From an uncultured Eubacteriales bacterium (GTDB lineage: Bacteria; Bacillota_A; Clostridia; Oscillospirales; Acutalibacteraceae): a stretch of 20,879 nt of DNA. This document shows positions 9,501 to 16,209 of the stretch, one piece after another. Numbering within the stretch: the first letter of the stretch is position 1; each line of letters starts with the position of its first letter. The notes under the pieces were generated by a model, which did not search any database, had not been told where the DNA came from, and saw only the letters and a program-made list of their open reading frames with translations. The position numbers were made by a program, and so were the translations under genes. The stretch is from positions 1-20,879 of the forward strand of contig CAKSGI010000013.1 of the NCBI GenBank assembly GCA_934454005.1, read 5' to 3'.

Positions 9501-11584
9501 GAAATTTTAATGCAGATAATGTAGGAATGCTAAGAAGAGCGGCAAAGATATCGCAAGAGCATGAAAGAGATGTAGATTACATAGTAGAAAACGGCGAAAT
9601 AATAATAATTGATAGTAACACGGGTTACAAAAAGCCAGGAAGTCGCTGGAATAATTATATTCATGAAATGGTGGAAATAAAGGAAGGCTTAAGACCAAAA
9701 TCGCCATCAATATCATACTGCGAGGTAACGCAAAGGGGATATTTTAATCTATACAGAAGTATAGCAGGGGTAACAGGAACAGTTGGCTCTAAAAGCGATG
9801 AGGAACAATTAAAAGGTGCGTACAAGGTTAATATTTTTAGAGTGCCAAGACATTTTGAATCGCAAAAAGTTTATCAGTATTTTATGAGACCTGGAAATAT
9901 TGCAAGTATTTTTGGATTAGTGTATAATGAAATTATAAAAGAGACAAAAAAAGGCCGTCCCGTGCTAGTAATAATGGACTCGATACAAAATGTGCATTTA
10001 TTTTGTATGGCTTCAGGTCTCGCAGTTAATACGATAGAGGGAGTAAATCCATCGAAGGACCGAGCAGCAATAAAAGTTGCAGGAAATTCAAGGCAAGTTA
10101 CAATTGCAACATCAGCAGCAGGCCGTGGGATGGATATAAAATTAAGTTCTGATGCCAAAAAAGCAGGAGGATTACATGTAATTATCCCAATGCTGATGCC
10201 AAATCAGAGGGCGCTTGAACAAGCAGCAGGACGGTCAGGAAGACAAGGACAACCGGGATCTGTGAGCATTTATAGGTCTTCAATTGATCTATTTAGATCA
10301 GCCCCAAGGTTTGAACCGGGTCACGATAATCTAACAAAACTGGAATTAAGATTTTCAGAATATTTAAGAAAAAATCATCCATGGATATATGAAGGACAAG
10401 GGAAATACGGCTTAGGTGAACTAATTTATCCGTATGGAACAAATGTGTCTGAAGTAGTTGAAATAACGGCGAGCAGGATATCTCAGAGGTGCTTTAGGGA
10501 TAGCGAAGATGGGACAAAGGAACCACTCAAGGATTTAATGCTAAGTATGGCGCTAATTGCGTGGGGAACGTTTTTCACGGATATGAGCAATCATGTGGAA
10601 GAGTGCGCCAGCATGGCATATTGCGAACAGAAATATCAGGGCTTCATAAAAGATTTGAGTGTATGGTTGTCGCCGGATGCAAATACAGAGGACAGAGCAC
10701 TTGCACATATACGAAAAGAAAAACTTAAAAGAGTCGATTGGGGCGAAGTAGCAGTAATAGCTGGAATAACGGTAGTCTCAACAGGAATATGTGTTTTGTG
10801 TCCAGCAGCAACCCCATGGGTAATAGCCGGAGGCGTCGCAGCGGGAGCAATAGCCGAAGGCGGAATGGAAGTCTATAGGGAGAGCAGAACAGGAGAATAT
10901 AACTGGGCAAAGATATTAACAAAAACTTTAGGAGGAGGCCTAAAGGGAGCGTTAGCAGCAAGCCCACTAAAGCCGTTAGCAACAGGTTTGAGTGTGGGAG
11001 CCGTTGGTGCATTAGAGGATTATATATACTGTTTAGAGTGCGGAGAAACACATGAGCAAGCATTGAAAAGTGCAGTTATTAATGGAGCACTTGAAGGTGT
11101 TACAACAGGTGGAACTAAGTGGCTTGGTAATGTTATCGAAAATAGAATTAAGGCAAGGCGAGTAGCAAAAGAATCTAGCACTGCTGGGATAACAAAGGGG
11201 GCTAACACCGCTAGAGAGGCAGAAAGTGAAGCTAAATCGGCGTTTAATTCTAGCTTACGGTTGTCTGCGAAGAATGGTCAAAAGATTAGAGTTGGCCAAT
11301 GGATGTCTAAAGCAGAATATGAAAGTTTTGTAAGAACTGGTGAAATTCCAAGATCAAATGTATTAACGAAAGGTAAGTATGGATATATAAGGCAGGCCAA
11401 TATGGGTGATTATTATGTAGAATTTAATATAGATTCATCTTTGTTGGCACCAAAAAATGAAGAATTAGGTTGGGCATTAATTAAGCCAAAAAATGATATG
11501 TACCAAAAGCTTTATCGGAAAAGAGGTTTAGATTTACCCTTACCGATAGGAGAAGACATTGTGTATATCTGTACAAAAAAATAG
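6557..11584 (+). CDS. Giant secreted polymorphic toxin: LysM-like, coiled coil, LRR, SecA-like motor, pre-toxin, TreTu-like tip
   Basis: 1675 residues from the ATG at 6557; the ribosome site GGGGAG at 6544-6549 fits it better than the in-frame GTG at 6554. Order: signal peptide 1-24 (DTFA|IRQ); LysM-like domain 25-81 (RLGQSTISHIAEYF…LGPNTIIRLPP); coiled coil 83-193; BspA-type leucine-rich repeats about 200-660 (recurring IPNSV…I…GTF…C); SecA-like motor about 750-1250 with Walker A GEIKTGEGKS (K805), DEVD box (927-930), the GxxWNNYIHEMVE and GVTGT segments, SAAGRGMDI (1186-1194) and QAAGRSGRQG (1222-1231); hydrophobic Gly/Ala-rich pre-toxin about 1395-1519; tip 1520-1675. The tip has VGQWMSKAEY, YVEFNID and KRGL, like the TreTu family of ADP-ribosylating Rhs tips (moderate confidence). 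SecA's usual C-terminal helical/zinc region is absent, so it is not a housekeeping SecA2. An immunity-type gene follows after 9 bases. Confidence 0.88.
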   Translation: MKKRIIAIFLTALVAFSFSVDTFAIRQVRLGQSTISHIAEYFHNEYGMSTHDLTQAILDFNGISWEGARHLGPNTIIRLPPTRAEYEQASREIANQKNAKIAEIRNNITAQKNRIIAEMSANFEREKNRIRQEIRDSVNSQKNNVISQSRAAINSEESKRIQEIRTREQAILREIEEQKNKKLAEIKRIAERKEIIHNGEKIVPKALFKGRTRLEILSIPMSVERIEPGTFESCKWIGILTCDPKWMTHFNKEAIIEIKIPNGVKMIPRESFSGCTHLRSIEIPNSVTTIEDGAFKNCSKLEVIKIPASVKQISPTAFDGCVNLKNIECSPELRKQLETGLNITYGTESLSSADYAAYKNLEGIEIPTSVTSIDPSVLKGFSKLKCIKCDPKWLKFVNKENLKVVIIPDEVKSITKEMFKGCVNLECLIIPNSVGSIEHGSFDGLNKLTCVQCDSKWLDKIDKSKLRTLLISEGTKNILKVSIQGCVNLENLVIPETVEGIEPDTFKDCKKLVNIKCDERWSSVFNTKAIIKNGTTEIKKSEFANWLNLRVLVIPNSVKSIEPGTFDNCRNLEFVKCEPKFFGMIYKEGIKVLEIPDGVERINRSMLKGFSSLECIELPDSVKAVDKDAFDDCTNLRFIKCKEELLKDISEKAKKQFKDRKSRIVYTFPDYNFESNSAVRPVKEVLHPAVSAALTEFKPKETTVDDLVKVDSANAKYANEIRKVLSATVNKDYKGSETAKDKSISTIGDITAAVCNKIYWSDKIASKNGFRICPRPVQALAVIRLADEIINGHGAIGEIKTGEGKSFIISVLGIVLSKYGRKIDVVTSNLELARRDEEDQRMYYELFGIGSGVLYNTKSEKDFMDGSRYVSSGQTDEKLESFNTEVFKSSIVYSTNGNFEFVYLHSLFRKKPLRDGIIRPYDVVLVDEVDNMFIDQESSPSVIARYMPLAYARDVLEIVYYMRNYEVEEIIKQLKQFFPNCGNFNADNVGMLRRAAKISQEHERDVDYIVENGEIIIIDSNTGYKKPGSRWNNYIHEMVEIKEGLRPKSPSISYCEVTQRGYFNLYRSIAGVTGTVGSKSDEEQLKGAYKVNIFRVPRHFESQKVYQYFMRPGNIASIFGLVYNEIIKETKKGRPVLVIMDSIQNVHLFCMASGLAVNTIEGVNPSKDRAAIKVAGNSRQVTIATSAAGRGMDIKLSSDAKKAGGLHVIIPMLMPNQRALEQAAGRSGRQGQPGSVSIYRSSIDLFRSAPRFEPGHDNLTKLELRFSEYLRKNHPWIYEGQGKYGLGELIYPYGTNVSEVVEITASRISQRCFRDSEDGTKEPLKDLMLSMALIAWGTFFTDMSNHVEECASMAYCEQKYQGFIKDLSVWLSPDANTEDRALAHIRKEKLKRVDWGEVAVIAGITVVSTGICVLCPAATPWVIAGGVAAGAIAEGGMEVYRESRTGEYNWAKILTKTLGGGLKGALAASPLKPLATGLSVGAVGALEDYIYCLECGETHEQALKSAVINGALEGVTTGGTKWLGNVIENRIKARRVAKESSTAGITKGANTAREAESEAKSAFNSSLRLSAKNGQKIRVGQWMSKAEYESFVRTGEIPRSNVLTKGKYGYIRQANMGDYYVEFNIDSSLLAPKNEELGWALIKPKNDMYQKLYRKRGLDLPLPIGEDIVYICTKK
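9843..11112 (+). repeat. Parent copy of the 1270-bp duplication
   Basis: Bases 9843-11112 match 12239-13508 at a constant offset of 2396 with no indels. By eye there are seven substitutions, all within the first ~184 bases; the remaining ~1086 bases look identical. The left end falls at the Val codon before PRHFESQKV and the right end exactly at the pre-toxin/tip junction. Confidence 0.92.
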
Positions 11585-11593
11585 GAGAAAAAG

Positions 11594-11878
11594 ATGTTTG
11601 AGTTAATTAAGAACTATTTTTTTAGTATTACTGATAATATAGATAATATTAAAATAGAAGATATTGTGACGTATAAAGATAAAAAAATATCAATAGTAGT
11701 AGATAATAGAGGAAAATATATGGCATCTTTTGAGATATTAAGAGATTATACTTATGATTTTCTTATAGTTGATGTGTCTAATGAAAGAATAATAGTGACT
11801 AAAACGAAAAAATTTTGGAATGATGAAGATTTGTACAAAGAAATTAATGATGATCTTAATATTTTAAATAGTATGTAA
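11594..11878 (+). CDS. Probable immunity protein for the tip of the large toxin
   Basis: A 94-residue acidic soluble protein begins 9 bases after the toxin stop, behind an AGGAG site at 11583-11587. Short, acidic, single-domain genes placed directly after a polymorphic toxin tip are the usual immunity genes. It has an alternating strand pattern (ISIVVDNRGKYMASFEI, then DFLIVDV and RIIVTKT) and no enzyme motif. It does not visibly resemble the two FAPY/WYDN-type proteins that follow the related tips of modules C and D, although its tip belongs to the same broad family. Function is inferred from position. Confidence 0.7.
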   Translation: MFELIKNYFFSITDNIDNIKIEDIVTYKDKKISIVVDNRGKYMASFEILRDYTYDFLIVDVSNERIIVTKTKKFWNDEDLYKEINDDLNILNSM

Positions 11879-12237
11879 AATTTAACATTTCTATGTTCTA
11901 GACAAGCTATAGACCTGAAGGATTTTTCGATTGCTGCAGTACATGTTTAGAAAATACACACCGTGCAGGCATGACTATATTGGCTTTTTTAGTTCATTTG
12001 TTCAAGTATGAATGAATTGTAAATTAATTTGGAATAATGAAGAAGAAGCAGAATTCCAATTGGATTGTAGACTGAGACTTAGAAAACCATCTTTGCTAAG
12101 AAATCAGAAATCTGACTATCCTCATTTTAAAGCAATTATCTGAAAAGGCAATGGACTGTTTAGTGTTTTGGATTTAAATTATTACATAATAAAATGCAAA
12201 ATATAGAAAATTTAAAAATTTATATATCTAAATGTAA
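11879..12237. other. Gene-free spacer with possible decayed coding fragments
   Basis: No intact gene is supported in these 359 bases. Two short protein-like frames are visible on the + strand: one with RPEGFFDCCSTCLENTHRAG (ending near 12013) and one of 43 codons from an ATG at 12012 to a TGA at 12141-12143 (with EEEAEFQLDCRLRLRKPSLL). They may be scraps of a lost tip, immunity gene or mobile element; I do not recognise either. No clear terminator or ribosome site precedes the next open frame at 12238. Confidence 0.35.
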
Positions 12238-13896
12238 ATGCCAAGACATTTTGAATCGCAAAAAGTTTATCAATATTTTGTGAGACCTGGAAATATTGCA
12301 AGTATTTTTAGATTAGTGTATAATGAAATTATAAAAGAGACAAAAAGAGGCCGCCCCGTGCTAGTAATAATGGACTCGATACAAAATGTGCATTTATTTT
12401 GTATGGCTGCAGGTCTCGCAGCTAATACGATAGAGGGAGTAAATCCATCGAAGGACCGAGCAGCAATAAAAGTTGCAGGAAATTCAAGGCAAGTTACAAT
12501 TGCAACATCAGCAGCAGGCCGTGGGATGGATATAAAATTAAGTTCTGATGCCAAAAAAGCAGGAGGATTACATGTAATTATCCCAATGCTGATGCCAAAT
12601 CAGAGGGCGCTTGAACAAGCAGCAGGACGGTCAGGAAGACAAGGACAACCGGGATCTGTGAGCATTTATAGGTCTTCAATTGATCTATTTAGATCAGCCC
12701 CAAGGTTTGAACCGGGTCACGATAATCTAACAAAACTGGAATTAAGATTTTCAGAATATTTAAGAAAAAATCATCCATGGATATATGAAGGACAAGGGAA
12801 ATACGGCTTAGGTGAACTAATTTATCCGTATGGAACAAATGTGTCTGAAGTAGTTGAAATAACGGCGAGCAGGATATCTCAGAGGTGCTTTAGGGATAGC
12901 GAAGATGGGACAAAGGAACCACTCAAGGATTTAATGCTAAGTATGGCGCTAATTGCGTGGGGAACGTTTTTCACGGATATGAGCAATCATGTGGAAGAGT
13001 GCGCCAGCATGGCATATTGCGAACAGAAATATCAGGGCTTCATAAAAGATTTGAGTGTATGGTTGTCGCCGGATGCAAATACAGAGGACAGAGCACTTGC
13101 ACATATACGAAAAGAAAAACTTAAAAGAGTCGATTGGGGCGAAGTAGCAGTAATAGCTGGAATAACGGTAGTCTCAACAGGAATATGTGTTTTGTGTCCA
13201 GCAGCAACCCCATGGGTAATAGCCGGAGGCGTCGCAGCGGGAGCAATAGCCGAAGGCGGAATGGAAGTCTATAGGGAGAGCAGAACAGGAGAATATAACT
13301 GGGCAAAGATATTAACAAAAACTTTAGGAGGAGGCCTAAAGGGAGCGTTAGCAGCAAGCCCACTAAAGCCGTTAGCAACAGGTTTGAGTGTGGGAGCCGT
13401 TGGTGCATTAGAGGATTATATATACTGTTTAGAGTGCGGAGAAACACATGAGCAAGCATTGAAAAGTGCAGTTATTAATGGAGCACTTGAAGGTGTTACA
13501 ACAGGTGGCATTAAGTTTATAGGTAACGCAATTGGCAATAAAGTTAAGGCAAAATCATCGAAAAAAACTAGTCCAGCTGACGTAGAAAAACTTCCTCAAT
13601 ATGAATATAGCAAAAGTGTTATAGAAAAGTCAGATGATTTATACCACAGATTTTCTTCAATATTAGATGATTTTATTTTAGAAAATCCAGTAGTATATAG
13701 AAATGATGGTAGAATAGAGCATTTAGTTCATGGAAATATAAATGGAATGGATGGAGTATTTCATATTACAACAAAGGGAGATATAATTATTCATAGAACA
13801 TTTATACCTTCATCTGATTGGGCAAGATTTTCCAAAGTGTATGGATTACCGGAGCTATCTGATATTCCAGTGTTAAAGGGGAGTTTTTATGAATAA
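12238..13896 (+). CDS. Orphan module B: headless copy of the toxin C-terminal half with a different tip
   Basis: This 552-residue frame begins inside the second nucleotide-binding half of the SecA-like motor (equivalent to base 9842 of the large gene), continues through the pre-toxin region, and diverges from the parent after LEGVTTGG at base 13508. It lacks signal peptide, LysM-like domain, LRRs, Walker A and the DEVD box, and has no convincing ribosome site, so it is unlikely to be exported or to be an active ATPase; a silent recombination donor is the best inference. The new tip (about 130 residues) contains YHRFSSILDDFI, then GNINGMDGVFHI and IIIHRTFIP. That G-x-INGxxGxFxI…HRxFxP pattern is one I associate, with low confidence, with nuclease-like tips of Rhs and haemagglutinin-type toxins. 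The stop overlaps the next gene by 8 bases. Confidence 0.75.
   Translation: MPRHFESQKVYQYFVRPGNIASIFRLVYNEIIKETKRGRPVLVIMDSIQNVHLFCMAAGLAANTIEGVNPSKDRAAIKVAGNSRQVTIATSAAGRGMDIKLSSDAKKAGGLHVIIPMLMPNQRALEQAAGRSGRQGQPGSVSIYRSSIDLFRSAPRFEPGHDNLTKLELRFSEYLRKNHPWIYEGQGKYGLGELIYPYGTNVSEVVEITASRISQRCFRDSEDGTKEPLKDLMLSMALIAWGTFFTDMSNHVEECASMAYCEQKYQGFIKDLSVWLSPDANTEDRALAHIRKEKLKRVDWGEVAVIAGITVVSTGICVLCPAATPWVIAGGVAAGAIAEGGMEVYRESRTGEYNWAKILTKTLGGGLKGALAASPLKPLATGLSVGAVGALEDYIYCLECGETHEQALKSAVINGALEGVTTGGIKFIGNAIGNKVKAKSSKKTSPADVEKLPQYEYSKSVIEKSDDLYHRFSSILDDFILENPVVYRNDGRIEHLVHGNINGMDGVFHITTKGDIIIHRTFIPSSDWARFSKVYGLPELSDIPVLKGSFYE
12239..13508 (+). repeat. Second copy of the 1270-bp duplication (module B)
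   Basis: Direct repeat of 9843-11112. Substitutions relative to the parent are confined to 12239-12422; after that none was seen on inspection. The copy encodes the second SecA half and the pre-toxin region, without the upstream motor or secretion domains. Confidence 0.92.
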
Positions 13897-14524
13897 ATAT
13901 CAATATAAGGTTACTGGGGATTATAGAGATTGGTTAGAAATGAAAAAGGGAAATACAGTTATACATAATGGTAGCCTAATAGGTCTTATAGCATTTGGTA
14001 ATAATAAGTTAGAAATAAGGTTGAACTATGGATTAGATAGATATTATCTCTATGAGCTTAAGTTTTTAGAGGACTTTATTATTACTGTACCTGTAAAAGA
14101 TTTTTATGATAATAATTATATTTATGTTCCTTTAGTTTTTAATAATGATGAGTATAAAGAGCTTATTGAAATATGTTATATAGATAAGAATTTACTTAAA
14201 AATGTGAAAAAAGTTAATAAAGGTGATATATTTATTATACTATTAAATCTTTTTAAAACTGTTTTTGGTATAAAAGAATATTTAGATTTTTCTGATATAA
14301 CAAATAACATAATATGTTTTTCACAAAATGATGAAGAAATTAAAAGGTGCCTTAATAATTTCTACAAAAGACAAGAGGTTAATATGCGATTGGATAAAAA
14401 TGGTAAAACAATTACTACCTTTGTAGAAATTAATGGATGTTTGTACGAATGGAATGCTGTGGTGAAGATAGATGACAATTACTATTTTAAATTTGTAGAT
14501 GATTACTTAATATCTATATCGTAA
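13889..14524 (+). CDS. Probable immunity protein of module B
   Basis: A 211-residue soluble protein whose ATG overlaps the end of the module B tip by 8 bases; the ribosome site GGGGAG at 13878-13883 lies inside the toxin gene, so the pair would be co-translated if transcribed. It is rich in Tyr, Asn, Ile and Lys, with strands such as NKLEIRLNYG and YYFKFVDDYLI and no catalytic motif or membrane segment that I recognise. It may consist of two similar strand-rich halves. Its codon use is more AT-rich than the duplicated toxin DNA ahead of it. Assignment as immunity is by position and size only. Confidence 0.65.
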   Translation: MNKYQYKVTGDYRDWLEMKKGNTVIHNGSLIGLIAFGNNKLEIRLNYGLDRYYLYELKFLEDFIITVPVKDFYDNNYIYVPLVFNNDEYKELIEICYIDKNLLKNVKKVNKGDIFIILLNLFKTVFGIKEYLDFSDITNNIICFSQNDEEIKRCLNNFYKRQEVNMRLDKNGKTITTFVEINGCLYEWNAVVKIDDNYYFKFVDDYLISIS

Positions 14525-14578
14525 TATAATGTGATAGTATAATGATTTAAAAATGTTTGATAAAAACTCTAAGATAGT

Positions 14579-14633
14579 GTTATCGAAACATATAGTTAAA
14601 GTAAGGTGAGCAGCAAAAGAATCTAGCACTGCT
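14579..14633 (+). repeat. Degenerate anchor of module C, homologous to the toxin tip junction
   Basis: GTTATCGAAA at 14579 through CTAGCACTGCT ending at 14633 matches 11132-11185 of the large toxin with a few substitutions and one inserted base. The CGA arginine codon at 11159-11161 corresponds to TGA at 14607-14609, closing the frame just ahead of the tip. Confidence 0.75.
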
Positions 14634-14672
14634 AGAACTGCAAAAAGTGTTGCAGGAAAAGCGGGAGCAGCT

Positions 14673-15023
14673 GTGAAAGCAACAGAAGAAAATTCCAGTA
14701 TGGTTCGTGTTGGAAGATGGATGTCTCGTGCTGAATATGATAAGATGGTTAAAACAGGAAGGGTACAAATGTCTCCAAATGGCAATCGATCATATGTAGC
14801 GTATCCTGCTGATATAAACGCGTTTGGGAAACAAGCAAAACCTGGCAGTATTTATGTAGAGTACGATGTTGATGTGAGTGTTCTTCGCAATGGTGGGAAC
14901 GAGTTGTGGGCACAGATACCTGGTCCAGATTCATTACTAGATCGTTATGATCGTTATAGAGGGCTACAGGGAATTTCAGAAATGCCACTTGCAAAAAATA
15001 TAGAAATAAAAGGGAGCAAATAA
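14673..15023 (+). CDS. Orphan module C: TreTu-like toxin tip without delivery domains
   Basis: The frame is open from 14610, right after the anchor's TGA; the first ATG is at 14673, giving 116 residues, and no good ribosome site precedes it. The tip reads VRVGRWMSRAEYDKMVKTG, then YVAYPADINAFGKQA, GSIYVEYDVDVSVL and IPGPDSLLDRYDRYRGL, the full pattern I associate with the TreTu family (Rhs tips that ADP-ribosylate EF-Tu). Resemblance to the tip of the large toxin is clear in the first and middle blocks. Upstream in-frame DNA (AAKESSTARTAKS) is the usual pre-tip linker. Without signal, motor or pre-toxin it is best read as a stored tip. The immunity gene starts at the very next base after the stop. 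Confidence 0.75.
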   Translation: MKATEENSSMVRVGRWMSRAEYDKMVKTGRVQMSPNGNRSYVAYPADINAFGKQAKPGSIYVEYDVDVSVLRNGGNELWAQIPGPDSLLDRYDRYRGLQGISEMPLAKNIEIKGSK

Positions 15024-15359
15024 ATGAGTTTTAAAATACCAATTTCTGATATTGTTAAAATTACACAAGAGTGGAGCGATAATATTAGTAAAAAATATAA
15101 AGAGAAATTGAGAGCAGAAATACTTATAAATGAAGAATCGTTGTACAGGGTTGTTTTTGAGTTAAAAAATTGCATGGCTCAAGTAATTGTAGAGCAAGCG
15201 GAATTTGCACCGTATAAAAATATATCTTTTGAAGTCGCTGGAATGAAAAATAATAAATCTGATTATGTTTATTGCTGGTATGATAATGGAAATGAGAGTA
15301 GGAATGAAATTATTTTTCAATTGAACAAAGGAATTGAGTTTGCACTGAATTATAATTAA
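15024..15359 (+). CDS. Probable immunity protein of module C (FAPY/WYDN family)
   Basis: A 111-residue protein whose ATG directly abuts the TAA of the TreTu-like tip; the ribosome site AAGGGAG at 15010-15016 lies in the end of the toxin. Conserved blocks EFAPYKNISFEV, YCWYDN and a final FALNYN are shared, at the same spacing, with the protein at 15815-16162, which also follows a TreTu-like tip. That repeated pairing supports a dedicated immunity family for this toxin type, perhaps the one called TriTu in the TreTu literature; the name is an inference from context. Confidence 0.72.
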   Translation: MSFKIPISDIVKITQEWSDNISKKYKEKLRAEILINEESLYRVVFELKNCMAQVIVEQAEFAPYKNISFEVAGMKNNKSDYVYCWYDNGNESRNEIIFQLNKGIEFALNYN

Positions 15360-15815
15360 TATTAGTCGATAAAAAGATAGTATATGGATCTATATCGAAT
15401 CGTAAGGTTCTTGAGCAGGCGAGGAATGCTTTAGGAAAGGCAAAGGATCTTGCTGGAAAAGTGTTTGGTGAAATCGCTGACCATGAAGAAACAACGGATA
15501 GGGGTATGTCGGCTGAAAAACCTGTTAAGGGTATGCTGGCACGCCCAGGCGCGAAGGTGGCTAAAGGTATGTTGGCACGCTCAGATTCAAAGGCTGTTAA
15601 AACGTGCGGTGATTTCCCTGCTCCTCTGGCGGTGATAAGTGACTTATGTGGAATTCGATGTAAAGTCAAGTAGTATTTTTCCTGGTTGAAATAAAAATTG
15701 GAGGCAAATTTCAGGACCTGAATCGTATTGGGATAGAATGAACCAATATAGAGGATTACCGCCGATTACTGAGATGCCGGAAACGTTTAACATCAAAATT
15801 ATGGGTGAAAAGTAG
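15356..15815 (+). pseudogene. Orphan module D: decayed TreTu-like toxin tip
   Basis: Two frames must be joined to read this module. The first, open from 15356 to a TAG at 15671-15673, has no early start and encodes a linker (KVLEQARNALGKAKDLAGKV) plus a tandem repeat of KGMLAR-type units. The second, from 15639, reads TYVEFDVKSSSIFPG, an in-frame TGA (15687-15689), then NKNWRQISGPESYWDRMNQ, YRGLPPITEMP and a TAG at 15813-15815. The second part aligns with module C's GSIYVEYDV…IPGPDS…YRGL blocks. So at least one frameshift (about 15610-15640) and one nonsense codon have inactivated it, and the usual GRWMS block is not recognisable. The immunity gene after it remains intact. Confidence 0.72.
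15527..15598 (+). repeat. 36-bp tandem repeat, two units, inside decayed module D
   Basis: Units 15527-15562 and 15563-15598 are each 12 codons long and begin AAR-GGT-ATG-YTG-GCA-CGC (KGMLAR). They diverge in the second half. A weaker related unit (GMSAEKPV) precedes them. Confidence 0.7.
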
Positions 15816-16162
15816 TGAATCGAGTTTCATATTTTAAAGTAAGAAAAGCTGTAGAACAGTGGTTAATAGACAATAAAACAATGTTTAAAAACAATAATAT
15901 TTTAGTTGAGGAGGTTGAGAAGACATACGAACAGCTGTTTATAATTTTAAGTTTTCAAAAGTGTTTAGCTGCGATAGTTGTTGCAAAAGATACATTTGCG
16001 CCTTATAGATATGTGTCATTTGAAATGGGTGATATAGTAGATGGAGTTCACAAAATGATATACTCGTGGTATGATAATGAAAATACAACTATTAACGAAG
16101 TTGTTGGAAGTTTAGACAGGTCGATAGAGATTGCTTTAAATTACAATAATAGCATTTTATAA
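15815..16162 (+). CDS. Probable immunity protein of module D (FAPY/WYDN family), GTG start
   Basis: A 115-residue protein starting at GTG 15815-15817, which shares its first base with the TAG of the decayed toxin (TAGTG). It matches the module C immunity protein in the blocks FAPYRYVSFEM, YSWYDNEN and IALNYN, spaced alike, with a more divergent N-terminus. It is fully open although its toxin is broken, which fits a retained protective gene or a recent toxin loss. There is only a weak GGGTG ribosome site upstream, so expression may have relied on coupling to the toxin. Immunity function is inferred from pairing. Confidence 0.7.
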   Translation: MNRVSYFKVRKAVEQWLIDNKTMFKNNNILVEEVEKTYEQLFIILSFQKCLAAIVVAKDTFAPYRYVSFEMGDIVDGVHKMIYSWYDNENTTINEVVGSLDRSIEIALNYNNSIL

Positions 16163-16209
16163 TCTTAACTTTATGATAAAGTGAAAACTTCGATTTTCTC
16201 TACACGTGT

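Noticed and set aside
8800..10400. Housekeeping SecA or accessory SecA2
   Set aside because: The motor is embedded behind a signal peptide and leucine-rich repeats, lacks the SecA C-terminal scaffold and zinc tail, and ends in a toxin tip.
10725..11063. Long antisense open frame (also at 13121-13459)
   Set aside because: Leu/Pro-rich shadow of the Ala/Gly-rich pre-toxin region; no ribosome site, and identical in both copies only because the DNA is duplicated.
15527..15598. CRISPR-like repeat
   Set aside because: Only two directly adjacent, coding-frame 36-bp units with no spacers and no cas genes.
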